64,000 nt of DNA, from assembly GCA_937944485.1 (NCBI GenBank), contig CALDYU010000005.1, forward strand, positions 124,001 to 188,000, read 5' to 3'. The DNA is from an uncultured Flavobacteriaceae bacterium. Its GTDB lineage: Bacteria > Bacteroidota > Bacteroidia > Flavobacteriales > Flavobacteriaceae. This document shows positions 26,521-36,083 of this stretch, one piece after another; within the stretch, counting starts at the first letter, position 1, and each line of letters begins with the position of its first letter. The position numbers and the translations under genes were made by a program. The notes beneath the pieces were generated by a model that was given only the letters and a program-made list of their open reading frames with translations, ran no database searches and was not told where the DNA came from.

Positions 26521-27417
26521 CTATTTCAAATTAAATTCTGAAGTCACGAGAAGTCTTGAGTCTTCGAAAACGTTCAAGATATAAGGACCCGATTCAAGAG
26601 AACCTTCTGGCACGGTAATGTAGGCTGTTACCTCTGTAGAGTTGCCATCAAAATCGACTTCTACACGCTTACTATACGGATTACCATTTACAATAATGGT
26701 ATTGGCATTATCTTCAATTATTCCCATATTGGGGCGTACGAACTGAAAATAAATTATTTTTTTAGTATTGGCCATACTCGCATCGGCAGCAATTACCACA
26801 GTGCCTTCTAAACGTTTTACCGTAGAAGCCTTATTTGTCTTAAGAAGTTTTCCATTTCGAAAGCGAAATGCACTGCCCTCAGCAAATTCTAATTCTAAGT
26901 ACTTCTTGGTTTTAAGCTCCTCATTGATCTTTTTCTGTTGATCTCTAAGGAATGTTTCTGCTTCAGTTAAAGCGGCATTTGCATTTTTAATTCTTTGAAT
27001 CTCTCTTTGAGACGCTTCAAACTTTTCAGTAAGTTGCATCTTACTATAGTTCAGAAAATCATTTTTTACTTTAAGGCTATCATTTTTAGCCTGTAACCTG
27101 CGAAGTTCTGTACGATATTCTCGTAATTTTGAAACCGTGAAATTTAACTTTCCGACAGAATCTAATAACTGTTGTACTCTATATCTTGAGTCTTGCAATT
27201 CGTAGTCATACACTTCTTCAAGTGCTGAGAGTCGATCAACATCAGCTTTCATTATTTTCAAATCTTGAACTAGAACTTCTTTTTCATCCTCTAGAAAACT
27301 AATTTCTCTTTTTGATTGGGTATGACTAAAGTAAAATGCAATAAGAATACCTAAGATCACCGCACATAAGGCAGCAAAAATTATCTTATAGTTGAAATTT
27401 GTATCTTGATTGTCCAT
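26521..27417 (-). CDS. Inner-membrane coiled-coil protein of unknown function
   Basis: 298 residues: a short cytosolic N-terminus, one transmembrane helix (about 11-30, IIFAALCAVILGILIAFYF), a long coiled coil (about 35-170, heptad Leu/Ile with many Glu/Lys/Arg) and a C-terminal beta-rich domain (about 175-298) ending TSEFNLK. The topology puts the coiled coil and globular domain in the periplasm. The type is seen widely in Flavobacteriaceae but I know no function; an envelope or cell-division scaffold is a guess. It is divergent from comF with only 44 bases between the starts. Confidence 0.75.
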   Translation of the reverse strand: MDNQDTNFNYKIIFAALCAVILGILIAFYFSHTQSKREISFLEDEKEVLVQDLKIMKADVDRLSALEEVYDYELQDSRYRVQQLLDSVGKLNFTVSKLREYRTELRRLQAKNDSLKVKNDFLNYSKMQLTEKFEASQREIQRIKNANAALTEAETFLRDQQKKINEELKTKKYLELEFAEGSAFRFRNGKLLKTNKASTVKRLEGTVVIAADASMANTKKIIYFQFVRPNMGIIEDNANTIIVNGNPYSKRVEVDFDGNSTEVTAYITVPEGSLESGPYILNVFEDSRLLVTSEFNLK

Positions 27418-27461
27418 TAGTAGAATGGGCTTTATAAGTAGGTTTTTAATGTGCTATAGTT

Positions 27462-28175
27462 TTGTTCCATAGACAGTTCACAAAGATAATAAATGATATC
27501 AACAGCATACTGCTACCTATAGTATGTTTTGGTTGTAATGCACGATTATATAGAGGAGAGCAACACCTTTGTACCGTTTGTCGAAATCATTTGCCACTCA
27601 CCGAGTACACATTTAACGAAGAAAATGCACTTGACCGTATTTTTTATGGTCGAATTAATTTTAAAAAGGCTAGTTCTTTTCTTTTTTTTACTGAAAATAG
27701 TATTGTACAGCAATTAATTCATCATTTAAAATATAAAAATCAAGAGCAAATTGGGGCGTTTTTAGGTGATTGGTATGGGCAATTACTGCAAGAAAATGGG
27801 TTTTTAAAAGAAATAGATATTGTAATACCAGTTCCCTTGCATAAAATCAAACTTGCTAAAAGAGGCTATAATCAAGTAGCGCGCTTTGCAAAAAAACTTG
27901 CTTTTCATCTTAACGCAACCTACAGAGATGACCTCCTTATTAAAAATGCAAATACAAAAACGCAAACTGCTAAAACGAGAATTGGTCGGTGGCAGCAAAG
28001 TACCGCCTTATACACGTTAAGCGATTCTTCTGTCTTAAAAAACAAAAATGTGCTTCTTGTCGACGATGTTATTACTAGCGGAGCAACGATAGAAATTTGT
28101 TCAAAAACCCTGTTAGAGGCGACAGGTATAAAACTATATATTGCCAGTATGGCGTCTGTTCCGCAATTTCAGTAA
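27462..28175 (+). CDS. ComF family phosphoribosyltransferase-like protein
   Basis: 237 residues. N-terminal zinc finger with C22/C25 and C37/C40, then a type-I phosphoribosyltransferase domain with IDIVIPVPLHKIKLAKRGYNQ and the PRPP loop VLLVDDVITSGATI (197-210). ComF proteins take part in natural DNA uptake and recombination in several bacteria; the reaction is unsettled. Start choice is odd: the frame has no ATG before the zinc finger. After an in-frame stop at 27447 the only common start is TTG at 27462. Confidence 0.85.
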   Translation: MFHRQFTKIINDINSILLPIVCFGCNARLYRGEQHLCTVCRNHLPLTEYTFNEENALDRIFYGRINFKKASSFLFFTENSIVQQLIHHLKYKNQEQIGAFLGDWYGQLLQENGFLKEIDIVIPVPLHKIKLAKRGYNQVARFAKKLAFHLNATYRDDLLIKNANTKTQTAKTRIGRWQQSTALYTLSDSSVLKNKNVLLVDDVITSGATIEICSKTLLEATGIKLYIASMASVPQFQ

Positions 28176-28228
28176 TCTACAAATTAATCGTTTCTTTGTA
28201 CATTCAATTTTTTTTCGAATAAAACCTT

Positions 28229-29854
28229 ATGTTACAACGTTTTTTAGGTAGTTGTTTTTTTGTTTTAATTGCGATTTCGCTGTCACAATGTGGCAGACGA
28301 GGCGGAACTTTAACCGGAGGCCCAAAAGATGTTACACCGCCCGTATTAATCAAATCGGAACCAGAAAATTTTACCACAAATTTTAAAGCAAAAAAAATAC
28401 GTCTAACCTTTGATGAATACATAAAAATTCAAGATTTAGAAAATCAACTAATCGTTTCTCCTCCTCTAAAATACCAACCCGATATTAGCCCTCAAGGTGG
28501 TGCCCAAAAGTACGTTGAAATCGAAATTAAAGATACCTTAGTACCAAATACTACATATACTTTAAATTTTGGTCAAAGTATTCAAGATAATAATGAAGGT
28601 AACCCAAGTAGTTTTTTGACCTATGTATTTTCTACAGGCGAATTTATTGATTCATTGGAGGTTTTAGGAGTAGTTAAAGACGCCTTCAATAAAAAATCAG
28701 ACAACTTTGTTAGCGTCTTGTTATACGAAATAGATTCTGCATATACAGATTCTACGATTTACAAGAAACCGCCTAATTATATAACGAATACTTTAGATAG
28801 CGCGGTTATTTTTAATCTAAAAAATATAAAAGAAGGGCAATATGCTATTTTTGCCTTAAAAGACGAGGCGAAAAACAATATTTTTGATCAAAATGCTGAC
28901 AAAATTGCATTTATTCAAGATACGCTGGTATTACCTTCAGATACTACTTATTTACCTGAGCTCAAATTATTCAAAGAAATAACCAATTATAGTGCGGTAG
29001 TACCTAATTTTGCGGCAAAAAATAAGATCGTATTCGGTTACTACGGTAGTACAAATGAAGATGTGGTTATTGCTCCCCTTACCAAACTGCCTGATAGCAT
29101 TAAAACAAAAAGCCTCAAAGCATATGAGAAAGACACCATCAACTTTTGGTTTACCCCTTTTGAAACTGATTCAATAATTTTCACAGTCACCAATAGCACA
29201 AAAAAGAAGATTGACACCTTTACGGTTAAACAACGTAAAGTAGGTACTGATTCTTTAAAAATAACGGCAAATCAAAGTGGCTCTTTAGATTTCAATAGAT
29301 CTTTTTATCTACAAGCAAACACCCCTATATTGAGAATTGATTCTTCGAAAATATCTATGACCGTTAAAGATTCTATTCCGTTTCAGTTTAAAACAGCTCT
29401 TGATACTATAGCAAATAAGATTGATTTTGAATTCGCTGTAGAACCCGATCTAAACTATAAGGTTGAATTACTGCCAGGTGCAATTACGGACTTTTTCGAA
29501 CAAACTAACGATAGTACCAATTATAGAATCAATACTAGAAGTTATAGTGATTATGGAAACTTGAAAGTTCGATTAGCTGGTGACATTACGTATCCCATAT
29601 TGGCACAATTAACCAATGAGCAGGGAGAAACTCAAACCGAACAATATGCTACCAAGGAAAATGTGATTGCATTTACTAATTTACAACCCGCGAGTTATTT
29701 CGTTCGCATTATTTTTGATACTAATAAAAATAAACAATGGGATACTGGTTCTTTTATAGAACGAAAGCAACCTGAAAGGGTAAGTTATTATCCTGATAAA
29801 ATTGATATTCGAGCCAACTGGGATGAAGATATTACTTTTACAATTTCAAATTGA
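28229..29854 (+). CDS. Big_5 (Ig-like) domain lipoprotein
   Basis: 541-residue lipoprotein (lipobox SLSQC, C21). The segment PKDVTPPVLIKSEPENFTTNFKAKKIRLTFDEYIKI (about residues 31-66) through YTLNFGQSIQDNNEGNPSS is the Big_5 domain common in Bacteroidota lipoproteins; the rest is beta-rich, ending in a SpaA/EF-hand-like region FDTNKNKQWDTG near residue 500. It is probably anchored in the outer membrane. Specific role unknown. Its last 17 bases overlap the end of the omega-amidase gene on the other strand. Confidence 0.8.
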   Translation: MLQRFLGSCFFVLIAISLSQCGRRGGTLTGGPKDVTPPVLIKSEPENFTTNFKAKKIRLTFDEYIKIQDLENQLIVSPPLKYQPDISPQGGAQKYVEIEIKDTLVPNTTYTLNFGQSIQDNNEGNPSSFLTYVFSTGEFIDSLEVLGVVKDAFNKKSDNFVSVLLYEIDSAYTDSTIYKKPPNYITNTLDSAVIFNLKNIKEGQYAIFALKDEAKNNIFDQNADKIAFIQDTLVLPSDTTYLPELKLFKEITNYSAVVPNFAAKNKIVFGYYGSTNEDVVIAPLTKLPDSIKTKSLKAYEKDTINFWFTPFETDSIIFTVTNSTKKKIDTFTVKQRKVGTDSLKITANQSGSLDFNRSFYLQANTPILRIDSSKISMTVKDSIPFQFKTALDTIANKIDFEFAVEPDLNYKVELLPGAITDFFEQTNDSTNYRINTRSYSDYGNLKVRLAGDITYPILAQLTNEQGETQTEQYATKENVIAFTNLQPASYFVRIIFDTNKNKQWDTGSFIERKQPERVSYYPDKIDIRANWDEDITFTISN

Positions 29855-30614
29855 AGTCATCACGATCTTCTAGAAATTTAAGTTTTTCTCGCACGCTAAC
29901 AAGGTGGTTTTTGCTTAATGTAGTACATTGTATTTCTTCTTTGTCTGTAAACACTAGCTGTTTGCCTAAGCAATCATAAACTCCTGAATGACCGGGGTAT
30001 TCGAGACCCAATTCATCATATCCTATTCGATTGACTCCAATGGTATATGCCATATTTTCAATGGCTCTAGCTTTTAATAAGGTATCCCAAGCGGTAATTC
30101 TAGGCGCTGGCCAGTTAGCAACATAAATCAATAGGTCATATTCTTCAGTGTTTCTTGCCCAAACAGGAAAACGTAAATCATAACAAATCAATGGGCAGAT
30201 ACGAAAACCTTTATAGTCCACAATTAATCTTTTGACTCCTGCCTGGTATATCTTGTCCTCACCTGCTAAAGTAAAGGTGTGGCGTTTATCATAATAATGG
30301 AAGTTACCGTCAGGTTTTACAAAAAACAGTCGGTTAGCGTAGTTTCCATTTTCATAGAAAGGAAGGCTTCCTATTATTGCCGAGTTCTTTTCAATAACGA
30401 GGTTTCGCATCCACTCTAAGGTACGAGCTCCTTCTTCTTTATCTAGATTTTGAGGGTTCATAGTAAAACCAGTGGTAAACATTTCTGGTAGAATAATTAA
30501 ATCCATATCCGAAGAGAGCCTATTGATTTTTTCAGTGAAGTTTACTCTATTTTGCTCTGGATTTTCCCAAATTAATGAAGATTGTACTAATGCTACTTTA
30601 AGTTCTTTAGTCAT
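29838..30614 (-). CDS. yafV: Omega-amidase, YafV-type nitrilase
   Basis: Carbon-nitrogen hydrolase that removes ammonia from 2-oxoglutaramate or 2-oxosuccinamate-type amides, a metabolite-repair step for transaminase by-products. The Glu-Lys-Cys triad is E44 (LPEMFTTGF), K109 (YYDKRHTF) and C142 (LICYDLRFPVW). 258 residues, cytosolic. The YafV-specific GAR-Trp and ANWPAPR segments are present. It lies 29 bases after the AlkD-like gene on the same strand and overlaps the convergent Big_5 gene by 17 bases. Confidence 0.9.
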   Translation of the reverse strand: MTKELKVALVQSSLIWENPEQNRVNFTEKINRLSSDMDLIILPEMFTTGFTMNPQNLDKEEGARTLEWMRNLVIEKNSAIIGSLPFYENGNYANRLFFVKPDGNFHYYDKRHTFTLAGEDKIYQAGVKRLIVDYKGFRICPLICYDLRFPVWARNTEEYDLLIYVANWPAPRITAWDTLLKARAIENMAYTIGVNRIGYDELGLEYPGHSGVYDCLGKQLVFTDKEEIQCTTLSKNHLVSVREKLKFLEDRDDFNLKL

Positions 30615-30643
30615 CGTATAAAATTAGGAAAATAATAATGTCT

Positions 30644-31312
30644 TTATAACAAACGAAGTGCCTCTCTTTTACTTAAACCGGAGAGCTTTGTATGGTGCGC
30701 AAAATCAAAAACCCATTGCGGATTCACTCGGCTATACTCTCGCAACACCCACCCTATAGCCTTATTAATGAAAAATTCGTTGCTGTTTAATAGGGCTTTA
30801 ATTGCATACGCTAATAGCTCTTCATCTAATTCTTGCTTATATTTTAGTTGGAATAACAATGCCGAACGTTGCAACCAAATGTTACCAGATTGCAGCCATT
30901 TGTCTACATAAAACTTTCTGGTTTCAGGATATTTTCTAAAATAAGTTCCCATTAACTTTGTTGCAATAAAATCAACAGTATCCCACCAAGATTTATTCAT
31001 TACCATAAATTCAAAATGAACTATATCTTCTTTCGCTATTTGACGTGCATATTTAAATAGCAATTCTTGCCCTACATAGTGGTAATCACGCTGGGATTTG
31101 TTCCATAATAGTTTTACGATCTGTAGTGCTTCTTTCTTCTCAGGTAAAAATTGCTTTGCTAAAAAAGGTTTTTGAATTTCTCTTCGCTGAGGTGTTTTGA
31201 TACCAAAATACTCAAACTGATCACGCATATATGCTTTTTGCTCACGAGCTATTTTAGCATCTGCATTTTTTCGGAATTCCTCCGTAAGCGTGTCAATGAA
31301 ATCTTCAATCAT
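30644..31312 (-). CDS. AlkD-like DNA alkylation repair protein
   Basis: 222 residues of HEAT-like helices. The starting pattern RKNADAKIAREQKAYMRDQFEYFGIKTPQRREI is the family signature, followed by LWNKSQRDYHYVGQELL, KSWWDTVDFIATKLMG (conserved Trp-Trp-Asp) and KAIGWVLREYSRVNPQWV. The family removes bulky or N3/N7-alkylated bases without base flipping. Its ATG overlaps the ankyrin gene stop by 4 bases (ATGA), so the two are translationally coupled. Confidence 0.88.
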   Translation of the reverse strand: MIEDFIDTLTEEFRKNADAKIAREQKAYMRDQFEYFGIKTPQRREIQKPFLAKQFLPEKKEALQIVKLLWNKSQRDYHYVGQELLFKYARQIAKEDIVHFEFMVMNKSWWDTVDFIATKLMGTYFRKYPETRKFYVDKWLQSGNIWLQRSALLFQLKYKQELDEELLAYAIKALLNSNEFFINKAIGWVLREYSRVNPQWVFDFAHHTKLSGLSKREALRLL

Positions 31313-31791
31313 CTATCCCTGACACTAAACAAATCAATAAGTTCAGGGTGACCCTGTAATTTCGCATGATCTGCAGCGGTATTTCCTCTGCCGTCTTTAA
31401 TGGAAACATCTGCGTGGTTTTCTAACAGTAGCTTTACAATAGCTACATGTTTAAAAGTAACGGCGTAGATCAGACTTGTAGCACCCATGGCATTACGCTC
31501 ATTTATATTTGCGCCTTTTTCGATAAGAACTTTCGTCATAGCTGTAAAACCTTTAAAACAGGTGCCCATCAAAGCCGAGTTACCTGAGGCATCTTTTGCA
31601 TCGATTTTAGCGCCATATTTCAATAATAAATTGACAATTTTAATTTGATTGTAATAGGCCGCCAATATTAAAGGTGTAGAACCACGCTTGTCTTTTTCAT
31701 CTATTAAGACGCTATTTTCAAGAAGCATTTTTTCGACTTTTTGATAATTGCCATTTCGTATTTCTTCGAAGAAAACTGTGCTATTTTTCAT
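31309..31791 (-). CDS. Ankyrin-repeat protein divergent from katG
   Basis: About 160 residues, built from four ankyrin repeats: KRGSTPLILAAYYNQIKIVNLLLKYGAKIDA, ASGNSALMGTCFKGFTAMTKVLIEKGANI, AMGATSLIYAVTFKHVAIVKLLLENHADV, GRGNTAADHAKLQGHPELIDLF. No signal peptide. ATG at 31791 is preferred to a GTG at 31824 that would add a non-ankyrin tail. It lies head to head with katG; in Pseudomonas and Streptomyces small ankyrin proteins next to catalase genes support catalase activity, so a KatG helper role is likely here by analogy. Coupled to the AlkD-like gene downstream. Confidence 0.85.
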   Translation of the reverse strand: MKNSTVFFEEIRNGNYQKVEKMLLENSVLIDEKDKRGSTPLILAAYYNQIKIVNLLLKYGAKIDAKDASGNSALMGTCFKGFTAMTKVLIEKGANINERNAMGATSLIYAVTFKHVAIVKLLLENHADVSIKDGRGNTAADHAKLQGHPELIDLFSVRDR

Positions 31792-31862
31792 ATATTTAAA
31801 AGTATAAAAAAACTGGTATATCACTATTTAATTCAGATCAACATTTAGAAGATATTTCAGTT

Positions 31863-32006
31863 ATGCAAGTACTTTGGAATGCTGTTGATGAAGATAACTT
31901 TGTCATAGATTTTTTCAATACCAAAATAACACAAAACAAGATTTTGGCTATTTACATGAAAGTGCTATTTGATAACTTTACAATAGCTATAAGTAAAAAC
32001 ATTTAA
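31863..32006 (+). CDS. Possible 47-residue ORF in the katG leader region
   Basis: ATG at 31863 opens 47 codons (starts MQVLWNAVDEDNFVIDFF, ends FTIAISKNI) and stops 18 bases before the katG ATG. The frame is open for 21 further codons upstream, without another ATG. In such AT-rich sequence a 69-codon open stretch is uncommon but not exceptional. There is no clear ribosome site and no recognisable family. It would be co-transcribed with katG if the promoter lies upstream of it. It could equally be non-coding promoter sequence. Confidence 0.28.
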   Translation: MQVLWNAVDEDNFVIDFFNTKITQNKILAIYMKVLFDNFTIAISKNI

Positions 32007-32021
32007 TATTAAATCATATAA

Positions 32022-34235
<2,214 letters not shown>

Positions 34236-34256
34236 TTAATTATAGTTTTATAATAT

Positions 34257-34291
34257 AAAACCTGAGTTACCTTCTTAGCTCAGGTTTTTTT
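34257..34291 (+). terminator. katG terminator
   Basis: AAACCTGAG and CTCAGGTTT close a 12-base loop, followed by a T-run, 22 bases after the katG stop. Confidence 0.85.
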
Positions 34292-34391
34292 GTGTCTTAA
34301 AGAGCCATGTCCTCGTTTTCAACCGCCGATTGTTAATAATTAATTTTTTAGTAGTTGAAATACAACCTATTAAAATGTGTAATTTTCTACT

Positions 34392-34727
34392 ATGGAAATA
34401 GCCACAAATATTACAAAATCTACGAAAAAAACAGCCATTTCCTTCCAAGAACACAAATGTTCTTTTTCTGGAAGTAAAGCTGATTATTATGTTGGTCTTT
34501 CTGATAGTGGCTCTAACACCACGATTCGCATTATGGGTGCAGTTTGTCAAGACATGGTGATTACGGCTATCAATAAATTATTAGGGCAGGGTTGGGAAGA
34601 TGTGAAGTGGCCTGTAGTACTTGATATTGAGAAAAATTTACTGTATCATTCGTATGATGCTTATAAAAATGGTTCTTCTGCCGTTTTTGGTTGGCAACAG
34701 TACGAAGCCCAGAGTATTTCAGCCTAA
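34392..34727 (+). CDS. Uncharacterised 111-residue protein
   Basis: I do not recognise it. The sequence is well-behaved and protein-like: a Thr/Lys-rich start (MEIATNITKSTKKTAISF), a middle strand-rich part with two Cys (KCSFSGSKADYYVGLSD, MGAVCQDMVITAINKLLGQGWEDVKWPVVLDIEK) and an aromatic end (FGWQQYEAQSISA). No signal peptide or membrane helix, so probably cytosolic. It stands alone between the katG terminator and a convergent secreted protein gene, with about 100 bases of leader. Confidence 0.6.
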   Translation: MEIATNITKSTKKTAISFQEHKCSFSGSKADYYVGLSDSGSNTTIRIMGAVCQDMVITAINKLLGQGWEDVKWPVVLDIEKNLLYHSYDAYKNGSSAVFGWQQYEAQSISA

Positions 34728-34740
34728 TAGAGAATCGCCT

Positions 34741-35121
34741 TTATTTTGAAATTCCAATTTTATTTATTTCTTTATTTAATGTAAAATTTAAGGTCGGTTT
34801 TAAAAAGTACCTATGTATCTCTTCCATTGAATAATAGCGACCCATTTTTTTAAACCTTTGCCTAAATGCAATTATTTTTTCTTTTCTGTTGTCATTTAAT
34901 TCGTTAAGCACTAAATAATAGGCCTCTTTATTTTTTACTTTAAAAAATGCTTGCCTAAATATAGTATCACTCTTAAAGAGATAATGTGCTTTTTGCGCAT
35001 ACTTCATATCAGTGAACTCACTACTTGCTAAAATTTTCGCTTTATATCGTTCCTTTCTAGATTGCGAGTTCATAGACGTAACAAAAAATATCCCCAAACA
35101 AAAAATTAAAATATACCTCAT
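34741..35121 (-). CDS. Uncharacterised secreted basic protein
   Basis: 126 residues with a signal peptide (MRYILIFCLGIFFVTSMNSQ). The mature part is helical and basic, with repeated charged stretches (RKERYKAKILASSEF, NELNDNRKEKIIAFRQRFKKMG) and the sequence GRYYSMEEIHRYFLKPTLNF. There is no lipobox Cys. No family recognised. It converges on the 111-residue gene, ending 13 bases from it. Confidence 0.6.
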   Translation of the reverse strand: MRYILIFCLGIFFVTSMNSQSRKERYKAKILASSEFTDMKYAQKAHYLFKSDTIFRQAFFKVKNKEAYYLVLNELNDNRKEKIIAFRQRFKKMGRYYSMEEIHRYFLKPTLNFTLNKEINKIGISK

Positions 35122-35229
35122 GAGTAAATTTATTTTATAATTCTAAAATTACAAATGACTTTTGACGTAACTTATTATCTTAAAGATACTTAAATACATC
35201 CGGAAAGATATTTCTTCTAAAAATTTCTG

Positions 35230-36036
35230 CTAGTCAATACCACTACAACGGGTCTCTAGCAATAAAATGTCTTGTAGGTCTCGAATGACTAGTTGAAAAT
35301 TTTCACGTTCTCGTAAAAGTACACCTGTAATTGTACCATTCCCTGAAGGCAATGGTGTCACTTGAAAATCAGAAAATCCGCTGTTAAGTAGTACAATTTC
35401 ATTACCGTCGCAATCCACTAAAGTACGTTCGGTTTCTTCTCTAACTTCAGCAAATAACAACCCGAGCTCTTTTTCAATAATTTCAACATCTTCCAAACTA
35501 ATCAAAGTATTGGTCAATCGCTTTTCAAGTGCTGTAATAGTCGTTTTTTGAGGCATGATAGATACGGGATTATCACATGCTACAATAATGTGATCAGCTA
35601 TAACGGTTTTTGGAAGCCGCCCAATAAACAGATTGCCAAATGACGGAAAAGTGGCTCCTAATTTAAAAACATCCTTCGATTTTCCTAAATAGAGTCCTTT
35701 TAATTTTATGAAAATTTTACTCCCAGATGGGTAAAAAAGATGCGAATCGCGCAAATCAATTTCAATTTGAAAACCTTCTGTTGGGTTTTCTGCGCGATCT
35801 TGAAAATGAAGCACGCTAAAGAAGTTTCCCATTTCATCGGAAGAATTTACAAAGCCTTCAATAATAAGGTCATCTTGTATTTGGATTGTGCTTTCTTGAA
35901 ACAAGTTTTTAACCTCTAAATAGGTAGTATTCGCAACTAAATCTACACAAGAATCACTTTCAGGCGCTTCAAAATTTCGATCTTTAACACAGCCAAACAT
36001 CAAGCTAAAACATAATACTATACTTAACCATTTCAT
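35230..36036 (-). CDS. DUF5689 lipoprotein, OB-fold-like
   Basis: 268-residue lipoprotein (lipobox MFGC, C16). The region about 50-115 (DDLIIEGFVNSSDEMGNFFSVLHFQD through PSGSKIFIKLKGLYLGKSKDVFKLG) shows the strand order and glycines of an OB-fold as found in secreted bacterial nucleases, and a second similar unit follows at about 165-255 (TNTLISLEDVEI ... ITGVLLRERENFQLVIRD). It is translated 47 bases after the TonB receptor at 36.1 kb and faces a secreted nuclease gene. I infer nucleic-acid or nucleotide binding at the cell surface. Confidence 0.8.
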   Translation of the reverse strand: MKWLSIVLCFSLMFGCVKDRNFEAPESDSCVDLVANTTYLEVKNLFQESTIQIQDDLIIEGFVNSSDEMGNFFSVLHFQDRAENPTEGFQIEIDLRDSHLFYPSGSKIFIKLKGLYLGKSKDVFKLGATFPSFGNLFIGRLPKTVIADHIIVACDNPVSIMPQKTTITALEKRLTNTLISLEDVEIIEKELGLLFAEVREETERTLVDCDGNEIVLLNSGFSDFQVTPLPSGNGTITGVLLRERENFQLVIRDLQDILLLETRCSGID

Positions 36037-36083
36037 AAGTTCTTTTTTTCATACTCGTCATAAAAACGAATACTGGCGTTTAT

